In this document: piece by piece, positions 47,170 through 61,609 of the stretch | Position numbering within the stretch: the stretch's first letter is position 1 | Layout: each line of letters opens with the position of its first letter | Assembly: GCA_003952965.2 (NCBI GenBank) | Contig: CM025855.1 | Location: forward strand, 27,464,120-27,528,119 | Source of the DNA: Morella rubra | Taxonomy: Eukaryota; Streptophyta; Magnoliopsida; Fagales; Myricaceae | DNA: 64,000 bases | Reading direction: 5' to 3' | Position numbers and translations under genes: made by a program | The notes under the pieces: model-generated | The model's database searches: none | Seen by the model: only the letters and a program-made list of their open reading frames with translations | What the model was told of the DNA's origin: nothing

Positions 47170-49628
47170 CCTATTATTACTAAAAATAGAAGCCGCGCCT
47201 ATATAATTTTGCCTATATACCTATTTAAAGAAAAGAAAGAACTGTACAAATTAGTAAAAAAAAATACACGTGCTCTGAGAAAACATACACAGTTCATACG
47301 ATTTCGTTACAAAAATATTTAAACGGTTCGAATTATTTTAAAAAATAACTGAAATGTCTTGTTTCGTTTTTGTTCTTTGGCCTTTTTGGAGGAACAGTCT
47401 CGGTGGAAGGCGCTGCCCCACAGGTGATAGCTCCAGAGTCTCCCAGCCCGTTGTGGAACTGTGGAAGCACCTAAAAGTAGACTTTCCCGTCGAAGCCCAC
47501 CCCAAAACTTATCTATTCGTATTTCTCTTGAGTCTCGATCATTCCTGCATTCTGTTTGCCCTACAAAGCCTTTTGGCTGCAGTGCAGACAGAATGCGCGA
47601 AATGCTGAAGGAGTAAGAAGAAACACGAAACTTTTGGTTCTTCGCTCGTTACTCGAAGGCTCCTGCCGATCCAGAGTAACGCGAACTCAATAGCTCATTT
47701 GAGCTCTTTCATGTTTGCCTGGAAAGTAAAAACAAGAGCGACGCCAAACTCAGATTCAATGTTCTCTGCGCCTCACTTTTCCTTAATACTCTCCGCTACC
47801 AAACAAGGTTTACATTGCACTGACATCTTGTTTTGAAATCTAATTCAGAGCATTTGTTTCGGATTTGCCCCTTCTTTTCTTTTGGAGTAGAATTATGATG
47901 TCCTTCAGAATCGTTTATTTAGTTACTTGGGCATTTGTTGAAGAAAGTAAAATGCTAGGTTTGGATGAGCTTGATAGTAAAAGTAATTTGGGTTATCTAA
48001 CTCGGGGATGTATACGGTAGTGAGTCTTATCGAGGTTGGGTTCGGTACCCAGTTAAAATAAGTTAAAGGCATCTTGTCATTTTGTTAAAGTATCAGATAA
48101 TACTTACTTAGGTTTACCACTTAAATCTAATTCTATTTGTTCTTTTCAGTATTATGATGTCCTTCAGAATCGGTTACTTGGGCATTTCTTTATCCTTCGG
48201 GGATGTATATGTGAGTCCGAGGTTGGGTTCGGTTCGTCTCTTAGTAATCTCTTTGAATGCCTTGTGGTTCGGGTAAGGGATAAACTAATTCACGATTGAG
48301 TGCGAGATTGTAATAGCTTTTGTTCCTGACATTGGTTTAGTTCTTGTGTTTTATTAATTGCGTTTGGGTCCCATGTGATATTAAGTTTGATTCCTTTTTG
48401 TTGTTTATTAGCTTGAAAGCATAATAGTTCGATGTGTGGCCTTTACACTAGTAATACTATCTTCCGTCATGCTGGCCTTTCTTGAGTGGAATTGGCACTT
48501 CACTATTTATCTGTCACTTAGAATAATTGGTTTTTCTGGTCTAATTGCGTAATTACAAATAGGTAACTGTTTTGCCTTTTTCCTTGAGATATGGGTTTGA
48601 AGTGGTGGGTAACAATGGTTTCATAGATTTGCTGACTCAATAGGAAGAGAAATGCACGAATATATTGTTAATTCATGCAGAGCGACTTGTACAAACTTCC
48701 CAGCTTGAAATCAAGTCATAAAGAATATTCGAAACTGAGGTAGGGATGCAAACCCAAATCTTTCTTTGACAATCCTTTACACAAGATCAATGTCTTTGTT
48801 TCTTAGGCAAATGGCCCATTACCTCCTATTGCCTTGTGTAAACACAACCCGAAGAGGCTATTGCAAAAGATGAGAAATATTCACCATTAGGATAATTTAA
48901 ACGTTCCTCATCATTTAAATTACCTTCCTCTCCCATAAAACCAGCTAGATAGTTTCAGCAATTTAGCAATATTCATATTCACTTGATTATAAGTAATTTT
49001 AGCTCTACCTAAGCTTTTCTTCTGGGGATGTCTATGCAGAGGAAGTGACAATTAAGGTGTATTTTGTTTGTGGAAATTTCTAGAATAGCTGAAGCATTTT
49101 GCTATCAAGTCCTGAATTTTTTTGCAAATTGTGCTATTTTTGCTGCTATTCTATGCTAATGAATTTCCCAGATTTCTATATATCATTGCACAACAATTTT
49201 CCCAAGCTTACGATGCATTTTGTGTTACATGACATGTGACATTGCTGACTCTCTTCCTGATTGTCTTTCTTCAGGGCAGTGTTGATCCCTCCAGTTCCAC
49301 AGATAACGTCCTTTATTGTATTTGTTGTGCTGATGCAGTGATCAAATTGTTTTTCAGAAATCACCTTCTTATGTGGGCATTTTTGTTAACTAGACTACCG
49401 TAAATTCCCCACGGCATACGCTTTATCATGCCCAAAGTGAGTCTGTGTCTCATTCTATGACACACTTGTTCAGCCATAAGGAGCTTGTTTATCTCCAAAT
49501 TTTGTTTTCACAGTAATGACCTTCCAAAACCAGATCCTGCTGTTAGGAACATGCTAAGTAGGGAAGTTATCTAAGACAGGTGATGCAGCTACCTTGGACA
49601 GGGAGGTTATAACTAAGTTTAAAAGAAC
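47170..49628. other. LPAT upstream region and probable 5' UTR intron, copy 2
   Basis: The duplicate of 19464-21922, including the two related segments now at about 47892-48051 and 48152-48236. No coding gene is recognised. Confidence 0.4.
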
Positions 49629-52052
49629 ATGGAGGACCAAAAACATCTAAGTTCAAATGAGGGGAAAAGGCACCGAGAGTTAACTCCACTACGGATGTGT
49701 AGGGGTTTCATGTGTTTGTCCGTGCTACTTTCAACAGCTTTCATGATGTTAGTGTATGTTGGGTTCGTGTGTGTTGTAATGTTGCGACTTTTTAGCATAC
49801 ATTACAGCAGGAAAGCAACGTCCTTTTTCTTTGGTGCTTGGCTAGCTTTGTGGCCTTTTCTCTTTGAAAAGATAAACAAGACTAAAGTTGTTTTTTCTGG
49901 GGAAACTGTTCCTGCAAGGGAACGCATTTTGCTTATTGCAAACCATAGAACTGAGGTTGATTGGATGTACTTGTGGGATCTTGCATTGCGGAAGGGACGT
50001 CTAGGATACATAAAGTATATTCTTAAGAGCACTTTGATGAAACTACCAGTGTTTGGTTGGGCATTTCACATATTGGAGTTCATCCCGGTAGAAAGGAAGT
50101 GGGAGGTTGATGAATCTACCATGCGCCAGATGCTTTCCACTTTTAAAGATCCTCAAGATCCCCTTTGGCTTGCTCTTTTCCCAGAAGGCACAGATTTCAC
50201 GTAATATCTCGTATTTCTTCTTCTTTCTCTTTTGGTGCTTAGATAAGACTTGGTATTATTTGATGTCTGTCAACGGCATATAAAGATTTTCCAGATTTTC
50301 TCTGAAACTTTTAGGATTCATAACAATGCAACCTTTGGCTACCGTTTGTGATTCCATGTGTATATGTTGTCTTTATCCAATTTTTGTCAAAAGAATAGCA
50401 TGTATCACATTGCTCTTCCTATCCCCTGTATTATCTATTAATACCTCTGATTTCACTCCAACATTTCTGTGCAGTGAGCAGAAATGCATTCGGAATCAAA
50501 AACATGCTGCTGAAAATGGTTTACCGATCCTGAAAAATGTGTTGCTTCCAAAAACGAGGGGTTTCTGTGCCTGCTTGGAAGAGTTGAGGGGATGTTTGGA
50601 TGCAGGTTGCCTTACTTGGCTATATATATTTCTTGAGAGTTATAGTACTTCGACTTGATACTTGTGAATATTTTTCAAACTTTACGCTGCAGTTGGGTTT
50701 TATTTTGTTGGGATAGTATTTGGATGCTATCTTGTTTTCATTCCTGGTCCATGGAAGAATTCCTAAACTGTTGCTTCTAGTTCTTGATTCTTTTCATTCT
50801 TTAATTGTTCCTTTGGAAACAGATTTAGATGTAGATTTTTGTCAAAGCATAGAGGTTAGAGCATATGATGTGGATCCTGTTTGTTACAACTGGTGTAGTT
50901 AAGTAATATGAGAACCATAGGAAAGTATAGGTTGTTTTCTCATCGAACTATGTCAGAAAAAGGAGCTTTTTTTGTTTCTTCTTATATAGTTTAGGCCATT
51001 AAAGCAAGCTGCATAACAATACTCAATATGGGTCGGAAGACAGTGTTGCTCATTCTTATATTGAAGCTCGTTGGAGGCAGTAGCCTTGTGGATAGTTCTG
51101 GGGCTTGAGTTAAACGTTGGACCTTGATGTGGGTTGCAGCCATTGTGGTTTTATAGCTGCAAATGTTTTTACCTTGGGATTATTCGTGATCAGACTTGTG
51201 CTTCCAGTTAAGATTTTCAAATTTGGAATCATGAGCACTGATGCAACACGATGAGGCGAGTGAGCTAGCAGTCTGTACATGCATTGTGGTGGTTGTTCAT
51301 TTATTAATATTCTGGGCAGGATCATTTCCTAAACTATCAAATTGAGTGGAACTTTTCATGGTGATCGGAGTTCCATGTTAAAAACAAGGGAACGAAAGAT
51401 ACTAGGTAATTGCATTGAAAACAAATATGGGCATGTGTGACCTGCCTTACTGTGAATTTGTTGTGTAATCTACGAGACCATTTTTGTGAATTGCTCACTC
51501 ATGTCAGCATACCTTATGAAAGGTTGCTACTGCTTTTCTAAAGTGCTACTTACGGGAATCAACACTAGCAATTCATGCTTGATGACTTTCTTGCAGTTAC
51601 TCTTGTATGTGAATGTATTTGTATTTTCTGCAGTTTATGATGTAACCATTGGCTACAAGTATCGCTCTCCATCTTTCTTGGACAATGTCTTTGGGGTGGA
51701 CCCTTCTGAAGTTCATATTCATGTTCGACGCATCCCAATAGGTGACATCCCAACATCTGAAGACAAGATTTCTGGTTGGTTGATGGATAGATTCCATCTC
51801 AAAGACCATTTACTTTCCAATTTCTATAGTCAAGGCCATTTTCCTCATGAAGGAACAGAAGGGGACCTCTCAACAACAAAGTGCCTTGTTAATATTGTGG
51901 CAGTCATTGTCTTGACCAGCACTTGTATGTTCTTCACCTTTTTCTCGTCTATCTGGTTCAAAATGTATGTATCGTTGGCCTGCACTTATCTGGCATCAGC
52001 AACCTACTTTAATATTCGACCATTGCCGATTGTCGGCCTTCTGAAAGCTTAG
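49629..52052 (+). CDS. LPAT4/5: LPAT4/5-type 1-acylglycerol-3-phosphate acyltransferase, copy 2
   Basis: Coding exons 49629-50200, 50475-50605 and 51634-52052 give the same 373-residue protein as copy 1. NHRTEVD (105-111), FPEGTD (184-189) and the membrane segments are unchanged. All splice borders (AC|GTAATA, TGTGCAG|TG, GCAG|GTTGCC, CTGCAG|TTTATG) are retained, as is the whole visible upstream region, so this copy should be functional if the duplication is real. It would double the gene dosage of this phosphatidic acid-forming step. No sign of decay or of selection can be read from identical sequences. Confidence 0.92.
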
Positions 52053-52742
52053 TCTGGTATTTATTGAGCAGGCACTGTCAACATGTACCAAAGATGGTTT
52101 CTGTTGTTGTAATTTCATGGAGGACTTCAAACCGTAGGTTTTTGTTCCCCAAGTATAGTTGGTGGACAGCCTATGGTACAGATCATTCTGTATGGAGGCT
52201 TCTAAAATTAATGTTCTCCATTTGTATGGAACAGGATGTTACCAAAACGAAGTCACTTAAGGATCGTACCTTTTTGTTCTCCCTTGAAGGAAATTAGCTA
52301 TTGATCATATTACACGCATAATAATTTCAAAAGTGTGGGCATTTTCTTTGTAATTTGAACATTTGCAAATCCATCAAGCCATATGACCCTCTTCCTTCAT
52401 TTTTCTTTTCTCCCATTTTTCTGTGGCTAATTATATTTACAGATATACCAAGATATTAAAGCTAACAGTTAACACAAGATTTGTGAGCTAACAGTACTCC
52501 ATGTCAGGATTGAAAAACAATAAGCATTGTTGAAAAGGAAACAAGACTTCAAATGTTCCCTACAAATGTAGAAGTGAAATCCAATGGCCTGGATTATTTT
52601 ATTTAACATTGAATCCAATGGCCTGGATGATACAAACTAAGAAGCAATGGATATCAATCGCATCATCATAATTAAGAGTAAATTAAATGGTTTTCTAACA
52701 CAAAAACAGTTACTGGGTAGAGAGAGCACCAAGGATCATACT
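52053..52742. other. Convergent 3' spacer, copy 2
   Basis: The duplicate of 24347-25036, between LPAT copy 2 and UPF0496 copy 2. It should hold both 3' UTRs; no gene is seen. Confidence 0.45.
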
Positions 52743-53864
52743 TCAGTTGTTGGGATGTTTTATGATCCTCTGCAAAACCACGGTTCTCGCCCTCCGGATG
52801 TCCCGGCTGCAAATGTCAGCTTGCACGCCCAAATCTTCAACATTTCTCATAAACACTCCCAGCTTCTTTTTAATCTCCTCTATTGCAATCTTGACAGCTT
52901 CTTCTTCGATGGCAAATTCTGCGGTCTGCAAGAGTGATCCAATCTCAATTTCCAGCCGGTCAATGAGAACCCGGATGTTGTCCAAGTCCTTGATAGCAAC
53001 AAAGGTACCAACTTGCATCGAGTTAATTACTTCCTTCTGTCCTTTCAAAGCATTTTCATAGTTCTTCCACAAGGAGTCAATCCACTTCCCCATTGAGCCT
53101 ACAGGGATAGCGGTAGCAGCAGCCAAAGCTGCTGCAACGGGTGGAGCAGCCATGGCTGCTGCCACAACTGAACAAATCAATACAGCAGCAAATGTGGCAA
53201 CAAATATCATACTCGAGACCTTCCTCCAAGAATGAATGTACTTAAGCTTCTTATCGAACTTGTTCTTTCGGAGTTGCAACTTCTCGAGCATAAGCATTTG
53301 TTGCTTATAGACGGACTCAAAGATTTGGAAGAATTCTTGAGTGAAAGGGTCACCAGCTGCCTTGAAATTCTTCAACTCCTGCAAAGTCCTCGCGTACCTA
53401 CTCCCTCCCACTTCACTTTCCTCATCAAACTTTTGAAGAGCGACAAGAATGAGCAATTGGTTATCCCGAACTCGCTTCAGGCACTTCTCCAATGCTGTAC
53501 AGAAATCTAGAGTCTGCAAGCTATTCTCGAAGTATTCCTCGACGAGCTCAAATAGTTCTTGATTCTTCCATATATCTTTCTTGCATTCCAAGATAACTTT
53601 AACAACCTCCTGGTTCATCTCCAAGAGACATTCTGTGACCTCTCGCAAAGAATCGAATGAAAGGGCTCGAACTTCAACTCCTACCGCAAGAGTGTTGATG
53701 ACCTGATTGGTACGAGCTTGGAGGGTAGTGTCGAAGGACTGCAAGTCTGCATCAAGCTTGCAAGCTGCCTCATAAGAGTTCAACTCCGTTGTATACTGTA
53801 AATTGGTATTGAGATTGATGGCAGATGACGGTTCGGCGGCCTTCTTGCTCATATGGCCACCCAT
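52743..53864 (-). CDS. UPF0496 (DUF677) family protein, copy 2
   Basis: The same 373-codon single exon as copy 1 (ATG at 53864, MGGHMSKK), with no amino-acid change. It keeps the N-terminal family blocks, the Ala/Val-rich hydrophobic stretch at about residues 218-254 and the C-terminal coiled coil. The upstream region is also duplicated, so it should be transcribed like copy 1. Function unknown, as for the family. Convergent with LPAT copy 2. Confidence 0.85.
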   Translation of the reverse strand: MGGHMSKKAAEPSSAINLNTNLQYTTELNSYEAACKLDADLQSFDTTLQARTNQVINTLAVGVEVRALSFDSLREVTECLLEMNQEVVKVILECKKDIWKNQELFELVEEYFENSLQTLDFCTALEKCLKRVRDNQLLILVALQKFDEESEVGGSRYARTLQELKNFKAAGDPFTQEFFQIFESVYKQQMLMLEKLQLRKNKFDKKLKYIHSWRKVSSMIFVATFAAVLICSVVAAAMAAPPVAAALAAATAIPVGSMGKWIDSLWKNYENALKGQKEVINSMQVGTFVAIKDLDNIRVLIDRLEIEIGSLLQTAEFAIEEEAVKIAIEEIKKKLGVFMRNVEDLGVQADICSRDIRRARTVVLQRIIKHPNN

Positions 53865-55156
53865 TGCTACAAATTTCAGATCTAAAGAAAGCAAGAAATG
53901 GAACAAAACGAGATCCAATTCAGAAGCCTTGCCAATCCGTAAGCTTGCTTTCCAGAATCCCGTATTTAATCCGAGGAAACAAACAAGCCAACTTTCCTTT
54001 CTTTTCTTTTCTTTGCTGCCGCGGAACTTCTATAGAAAAACCATGAATTTATCAAACAAATTCCTTTCAGAGATTGTGAAAACCAAATTTCTGAGTGCAG
54101 TTTTCCTAAGACAAATAAAGATATCATGAAACGAATCCAATCCCAGACAGATTCCCAGCTAATATATAGAATGAATATGCACACATATCCGACCAACCCC
54201 ACTTCACCGAACTAAAAAATCGCGACTTTCATATACGCGCCCTTCATAGTTGGAAAACTTTATCACCACAAATGAAAGTTCAGAGGATTTTCTCAAGATT
54301 TTGAAACCGACCGAGAGCGACTCAGGAACCTTTGCAAGGAATAAAAGTAGAAAGAATCGACAAACAAAATGGTTGAGATAAGTGGCGGTTTTTTATTTAA
54401 AAGGAGGAAAGCAATATAAAGGAAAGTGCGGTAGAACTTGAGGTGAATGGAGAATGAAGAAGCTTAAAGAGAACTGAAACTGCTGAGGACCAAGAGATCT
54501 GTGGGGGTGGTGGAGATTTTGAGAATAGCTTGCACGCATGGGATAAATAAGAGAGTTGGACAATGTGAAACGCGGGAAGCAATCTCTCCCTCTCTATCTC
54601 TCTCTCCGCCTCTACAGTTTTAACGCGCAAAGCAACTGTTACCGAAGACAAGGGAGAGCTAGCCGGAGGCGGAAGAAAGGATAGAAGGCGGAGGGCAGAT
54701 GCTTCAGCCCCAAGACATCAGTACAGTAATTGATTTGAGAAAAACAAAGGTCTTAATGAGTGAATTCCCGAGGAAGCCATAGACTCTGCTGTAGCCTGCA
54801 AGTCTTTGATTGGAGAAAAACAAAGGTCTTAGGACTCTTCTCGAAGTCCTCAATTGACTGGGAAAATAACATATTTCTATTTGTTTTATGTTAATTTGTT
54901 TAAGTCTATATTAATGTTTTCTGTTTACTTTCCATATAAATTATTGTGATATGGAATTATGGATGCAAAATAGATAGATAGTAGCTTTTTAATCAAGTGC
55001 CCAGCTTCTTTTTCTCTCTCTCTTTCCGGGTTGCTTCTTTTTCTTTTGACATTTTTATTCAAAGATGACCTTGAGTTTTGAGTCCCCACAAAGCATTAAA
55101 CACAAGAGATTTCTGCTTTTCTGCACCTGATCGCAGTTCTTCGAATGAAGGCAAGC
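53865..55156. promoter_or_regulatory. UPF0496 upstream region, copy 2
   Basis: The duplicate of 26159-27450, with the same possible 5' UTR acceptor and CT/GA-rich leader. No other gene is recognised. Confidence 0.4.
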
Positions 55157-55888
55157 TTTAAAAGTACATATTCGTCGGCAGAAGTCGGCCTAAAAGGAAT
55201 AGTTGCTCAGATAGTTTGATGTTTTAGCAATTTATAATGATCTTCAAACTCAAATGATGGCTTGGTGTCCAAGAATCAATTTGCCCATTTTCTCAGACTG
55301 TCTGAATCGAAAGGAAATTACACGGATTGTGTAAAAAGTACTCATAAAATATACATGAAAATATATTTTATGTGTCCAAATTAAAATTCTAAATAAATTT
55401 AACGTACCAATATATGGTATGGAATACTCATAGTTGATGACGAAATGTCCTTCCTCAACTCATTAAAGTTTCGTGAAAATCCCAAAAAAAAAAAAAAAAA
55501 GCATTAATTTCTGCTTAATCTTCTTCGACTTTAAAAGTACATATTCGACGGCCTAAAAGGAATAGTTGCTCAGATAGTTTGATGTTTTAGCAATTTATAA
55601 TGATCTTCAAACTCAAATGATGGCTTGGTGTCCAAGAATCAATTTGCCCATTTTCTCAGACTGTCTGGTGTTTTCGGATTTGTGTAAAAAGTACTCATAA
55701 AATATACATGAAAATATATTTTATGTGTCCAAATTAAAATTCTAAATAAATTTAACGTACCAATATATGGTATGGAATACTCATAGTTGATGACGAAATG
55801 TCCTTCCTCAACTCATTAAAGTTTCGTGAAAATGGAAAAAGTGACCAAAAAAAAAAAAAAGCAAAAGAAATTCCTTAACTACTTCGAC
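55157..55888 (+). repeat. Local direct tandem duplication of about 370 bp, copy 2
   Basis: Unit 1 is 55157-55529 and unit 2 is 55530-55888, the same as 27451-28182. It shows that this small duplication predates the 27.7 kb one. The gene-free stretch 55889-56508 follows, equal to 28183-28802. Confidence 0.85.
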
Positions 55889-56508
55889 TAATGCATGATG
55901 TAGTTTTCGTGAAAAACAGGGGTGTTTTCGGTGGTGAGACTCCGTAAAGCGCGAGGAAAACAGAACCAAAAAGCAAGTCGTTTTCGGAAAGACAGCAACT
56001 AGTGGTCCGAGCCACTCGCTTTTCGGAGATGTTCTTTTATGGATCACTGCCCTTCACCTGACACGTAAGGCCAGAAACAATACGTGTCGGCGAGTCACTG
56101 GTTGCCTCCTTTTGGCCGATTTGAAAACGATTGCACGCTACGTCAACGGATTTTTCCATTCACGTGTTTTGTGGGGCTCTGCATCTGTTGCTTTCCTTGC
56201 GAAGACACTGCACAACCAATTTATTATTTTGAGTCACATCAAGATTGAATCTGTGGTGGATATTGATTGAATGTACACGTAGGATAGACTTCGAGTCCCT
56301 TACCGAGTAGACGTAGATTTTGAACCCAAAGGATACGAAGAAAATAAAATGATAATTATCCAAAAAGAAAAATGATCCACCTGGACAAAAATAAATCTTT
56401 ATATTTTTCCTCTGTACATTACAGATATTCATATCTCTTGCTTTTCTCTCTACGTTGACAATTAGTACTGCTTAGGCTCCAACAATAGTGCGAGCAATAT
56501 TGATCAGG

Positions 56509-56686
56509 ATGATGTTCGTTTTCTTAATTTTTTTAAGATTTTTTAAGATTTTTAAAATTTTAAAATCAGATATATTTTTTAATATTATTTAAAAATAATT
56601 GCAACACGTATATTAATAAAGTTAATATCATCTAAACATTTTTAAAATATTAAAAATTCTCAAAAAACATTCTAACGGAACATCTT
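56509..56686. mobile_element. Small AT-rich MITE-like repeat, copy 2
   Basis: The duplicate of 28803-28980, with GATGTTCGTT-type inverted ends. It is followed by poly(A)/poly(T)-rich spacer (56687-56982). Confidence 0.5.
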
Positions 56687-56982
56687 CTAGATCGCGATCT
56701 CATTCTCGCCTCTTTGGATTTTGTGTATAGAATTTTTTTTGGTTATTGTACAAGTTGTGTTTGGGTGGTTTTTTTTTTATAGTGTAAATTTTCTTGGATT
56801 AGTGAAAAGATTGTTAGAGTTTATAAAAAAAATATTGAAATTTGTAAAAAAAAAAAAAAAGGATTTTGAAAATTTTGGCAACCAAAAGATTGTATTCATT
56901 TTTACTGTAAAGAAAAAAAATTGTATGAGCAAATTTTATTAGAATGACAAAGAACTAACATATAGGTGAACAGACACTTAGT

Positions 56983-57363
56983 CCATGTTTGGTTAATGAT
57001 TTAAATTTTATTTTTATTTTTAAAATGTTTTCCAATCTAAACATGATTTTTTTCACACAAACAAATTTCAATTTTCAATACAAAATTTTATCTAATCGTT
57101 GGCCGTAATTTATGTGAAAAACAACACAAAAACCAAAAAAAATATTACAAAAACCCATAAAAACTTCCCTTACAAAAATCTTCATCCAAACATATTTTTT
57201 TACGCTCACATTCTCCAATAGGATGAATTTCAAAAATTTTCTATTTCTAAACATCATTTCTATAGACTCCAGCATTCTCACAAATACATAGAAAGAACAT
57301 ATCTCAAAAAATTTCTAAATCATTATACAAAAAACGTTTTTAAAACCAAACCAAACATGGGTG
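56983..57363. mobile_element. MITE with CCATGTTTGGTT inverted ends, copy 2
   Basis: The duplicate of 29277-29657, with the same exact 12-base inverted ends. The next 235 bp (57364-57598) are AT-rich with no recognised feature. Confidence 0.65.
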
Positions 57364-58054
57364 TCTTTCTCACTCTTCAAGAATCATGTAAGTTAGAGGA
57401 TTCAAACTTGACAATTGTAAGAAACATATACTCACTTATCAAACAAAACAAGACAACTTGAGATCAAATTTGTGTTCATGATTCATCTTTGTGTCATCTA
57501 GCTAATGTTTGTAATTCAAACACCTTCACCAACTTTTCCAACTAAAAGAAGATTAAAAAAAAAATTGCACATTAATAAGGTTGTAGCCCAGTTAGTACTA
57601 GGGCTGAAAACCAACCAGTCGGTTAGGTTTTGGGCCCAAATCGTGGGCTGAACCAACTGGTTCGGTTTTCAAAATTTTCCAACCACCGGTTGGGAGATAC
57701 GGCCATGCCGACTAGGTTCAGGAGTCGGCCCAGTTCGGTCGATTAGGCCCAATAATGGGCCCAAAATTAACTTTTTTAAAATCTTAATTTAATGACCCAA
57801 ATTCATTTTATTTTTTTTAAGCCCAAATCTCTCTTTGTTCAGCCCATTTGGTGACCCAAATTTACCCCTTTTTTCAAATATTTCACACGATTTAACACAT
57901 TATAATGCAATTTTTATGCTTCTTTGGGTTTTTGTAGCTGTGCATGCCGCATGGGTCCTAAGACTCCTAACAAATAACAATTAACAACATACTTAAAAAA
58001 AAAATAAGAAAAACAAATGGGCTATTAAATATCTAGCCCTAACAAGTATCAACT

Positions 58055-61000
58055 TGTAACACCCCTCCCTTGTTTAATATAGTTTTATGTATAAGTTATA
58101 ATAGTTGTGCTCATGTGAAATATTTTTCCTTGTGTTTGCTTTTACTAGGGTCTGACAGGGCAAGCGCTTGAGTGCCTGGGAAAAATAATTCCCGGGGGTC
58201 ATTGAGTTTTGAGGTCGGGGTACTTAAGTTTTAAATCCCGGGGTTATTGGATTGAAAAGCCCAGGGTTATTGTAGTGAAAATGCCCGGGGTCATCGAGTA
58301 GGATATGCCCAGGTCACTAAGTATTCAAGTCCCGGGGTGTATTGAGTGCCCAGGGAGCTCCTGGGAGTAACTATGATCTGAATGCCATGTAGGGGGGGAG
58401 TAGTGCCCGGGCTCTGCAATCCTCTTACTTTATTAAATCTGAAGATGCCCGGGGCTTATGTATGTGTAAAGTTTCCTTTTCCTGTTATCTTTTTCTACGT
58501 GTTTTAACCGTGTGGTGTGCATTAAATATACTCTTACCATATCTTATCAAATCACTTAGATGGAGCTTTCTCATTGGCGCATTATTTAATGTTCTGCTTG
58601 TTAAGAGATACGTGAGATATGGGGAGCTTAGGTGGCTGCTTATGTATGGGTACGGCCTGATTTACTATGATTGCCTAGACCTCTAGCTTAGGGTGTGTAG
58701 AGTGGCTAGGGAGAATTCACCAGTGAGTTACATTCGATTTATATTGTCAGCAAAGATTTACTTGGCTAAAACTGATAACAACATTAGGAGAGAAACTTTA
58801 GTTGACTTAGAGAGAAAGAGAGGGAAAGTGACGTGAAACACTTGGTGACCAAAGAAATTGACCGAAGGATAAGAGGAGGAAAAGACCAAAGAAAAGGGGG
58901 GAGATTACGAGGAAGTTAGGAAAAAGTGAGGTATTTTGGCCTGCACTTTTCTTCCCTTTAGCTTTTGTCTTTTCTTTTCCTAACATGGTGTCTTGCTATT
59001 TTTAGGTATTTTACTCTTTCAAAAACGCCATATATCAACGAGCTGAGGTAAGGGTGTAGAGTTTGTCTTAAATAGGGGTATTGGAGTTGTTCGGATTGTG
59101 CTTAAAACGTGACTTTTATCATGAGAAGGTAAAAGACAAGTAACCCATTTTTGTTCCTGCGTTGGATTTAAACCAAACAAAACATGTGAAAGGGCTTATA
59201 AGAGAAAAGGGGCCAAAAGACTTTAGGGACCACCTGAAGCCAGATTTGACTTTTGAGAACAAGGGGTTTTTATATATGCCTGGGGAAGACTGTTTTAGAT
59301 AGGCTCGGGAAAGATTTGGTTGTATTTATGCCCGAGAAGCTTTTATTCTTACATGCCCGGGGAAGATGTTTTTGAATGCCCGGGAAAGGTTTTGTTTTTA
59401 CATGCCCGGGAAGCTTTTGTTTATATAAGCTCGGGATAATGTTTTTCTTTGTAGACTCGAGAAGAGTAATTTTGAATGCCCGGGAAAGGTTTTTCTTTCT
59501 ATATGCCCGGGAAGATTTTTTTTTTTGTATGTTCAAGAAGACTTATATTTTTATCTATGCCCGGGAAGACTATTTTTATGCTCAGGAAGAATTTTCTTTA
59601 TATGCTCGAGAAGCCTTTTCTTTTAGAAATAGTCAAGAGCCCTAACTCCTTAAATAGCCGGTCGTTAGTGGGTTTAAAATAAAAACAAACAATCCAACCG
59701 TATAAGTTGTTGGACTTGTCTATTACAACATATGGTATTTAGATCGTTGCAGCCATGATGACTTAGATGTTTATTAATTATAGCACATGAACATCACATG
59801 AAATGGCCACTTAGGGATTAAGAAAATTACTGTGAATTTAGGTTGCTTCATTTTATATGACAGTTGATATATGAAATCCATTGTAATTCTTTGATTACTT
59901 GATTATCAATGAGGTATATGACACATGTTGCATCATCATGTCATGGGTCATGTCATGGGTGTGGGAAATCGAATAACAGAATGACAAAAATGAAACTCAT
60001 ACCCAAGGTGGTCCGATGACAGAGTGACGGTACCGATCATAACAGTGGGATAGTGCAAGCCACCACTGAAAGGAGTGGTTGGTATCCCTGGCGTGAAACA
60101 ATATACGCTTGATAGGATCCTGGTGCCGGGGCACGGGACAGTCCTAGAGGAGAGGAGAGGAGGTTAAACAGACTCTGGGAGGGACGCACAACCCAGACTC
60201 TAGGGGTTAAACAGAGAGACTGAAAGGACACCTCTGATGACCAGAAAAGAAAGGAAAGAAAGAACGAAAGAAAAGAAAGAAAGTGAAATGACCGGGAAAC
60301 AGATGCATCATCTCTGTATTGCATTGATCATACATGTTATCCTGTTCATGATTATCAATGCTTAATTCTTATTGTTTACATGCTACGATAATTGTTCATA
60401 ACATGTTCCCTTTTTCCCCCCTTACTGAGTCAGTAGGACTCACCCCTTTATTTGTTTAAATTTTCTTGTATGTACCGCTATGGTTGTGGACCCTGGACAT
60501 AACAGATGTTAATCTTTATGAGCGAAGAGCTTTTGGATGTTGACCCATACATTTTAGTGATGATGATCTGGACGTATATCACTGAGTCATTCGAGGTTTT
60601 CATGGGATACGAGTCCTAATGGTACCTTAAAGAGCCTCCGACCATCCCAGTTCCCTCAGTTGAGGATTTCGAGCTAGTTGATTTTGACCCAACTCTTTTG
60701 TATGACGTCCCTCCTCCACCAGCGCCACCGGTAGAGGATATCGGGAAATGAAATTATTGACCTAACCTTCGACACCGAGTCGAAGGTTGACTATATATCA
60801 GTTGTAGTCGTTCTTTTTGGGTTAGTTCGTGTACATTCTATTCTAGTTTTTTTCTTGTTGTAGGACGGAAAGTTGTAGACAGCTTCCACTTTTGTGTTTA
60901 CTTTCTTTTACTGTTGTATTCTCATGAAGGATTTTGTTCTTTGTAAAATGCACTAGTGGAAAAATTTTGTATTTATATTTTTGAGATTTCCCTTTATCCT

Positions 61001-61324
61001 GTTTCTTCCTTAAGCCACAAGCCACCCTTAACTTTCATTTCTTTACCAAATTGTTTTAAAATATTTTTCTAAGTTCACATACTTAATTTATTAAGTTATT
61101 TTAGTCTCCTCATTTAATACAGTGTAACCTATCTGTTACATCCCTAAAACTATTATTTTCCTTCCTTACTATACTTATCTCTTTTCACTAAAACGTTTCC
61201 GTTAAACTTTTTCAAAGCCAGTTATTAGGCCTTTATAGGATTAATGCGTGCAGTAATTTCCGTTTGTGTGCATTCTATTATTATAGGAGAGCCTAGGGGG
61301 TAAGTACTTGCATGGAGCGTGACA
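58055..61324. mobile_element. Solo LTR nested in the hAT element, copy 2
   Basis: 3270 bp, TGTAACACCCC to GCGTGACA, with CAACT on both sides (58050-58054 and 61325-61329). It differs from the copy 1 LTR by about 15 substitutions or small indels, plus one replacement: after GCCCGGGGCTTAT copy 1 has about 28 bases ('tttttttagtcgcgggatga...') where copy 2 has 'gtatg'. The CCCGGG-rich blocks recur at about 58136-58480 and 59276-59635. Confidence 0.85.
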
Positions 61325-61609
61325 CAACTACCCAAAAAAAATAAAAAGAAAAATAAGCTACAAGTTAACAATTAACAACAACAAATAAATTAAAATTACA
61401 ACAACCAAAAAAATTAAAATTAGAACAAGTTTCAAATATTCCGACTTCCATTACATTTAATCGTCAACTGGGCGCTTCTCGGACAGCCCAAGGATCTCCA
61501 CTGTTGAAAACAAATAGCAAATCAAAGCAAGTTAAGTATACATAAATATAAATTGTGATTAAAATGAATTATAATTGACTAGATAAATTAAAATACTTGC
61601 TTCTTCTTC

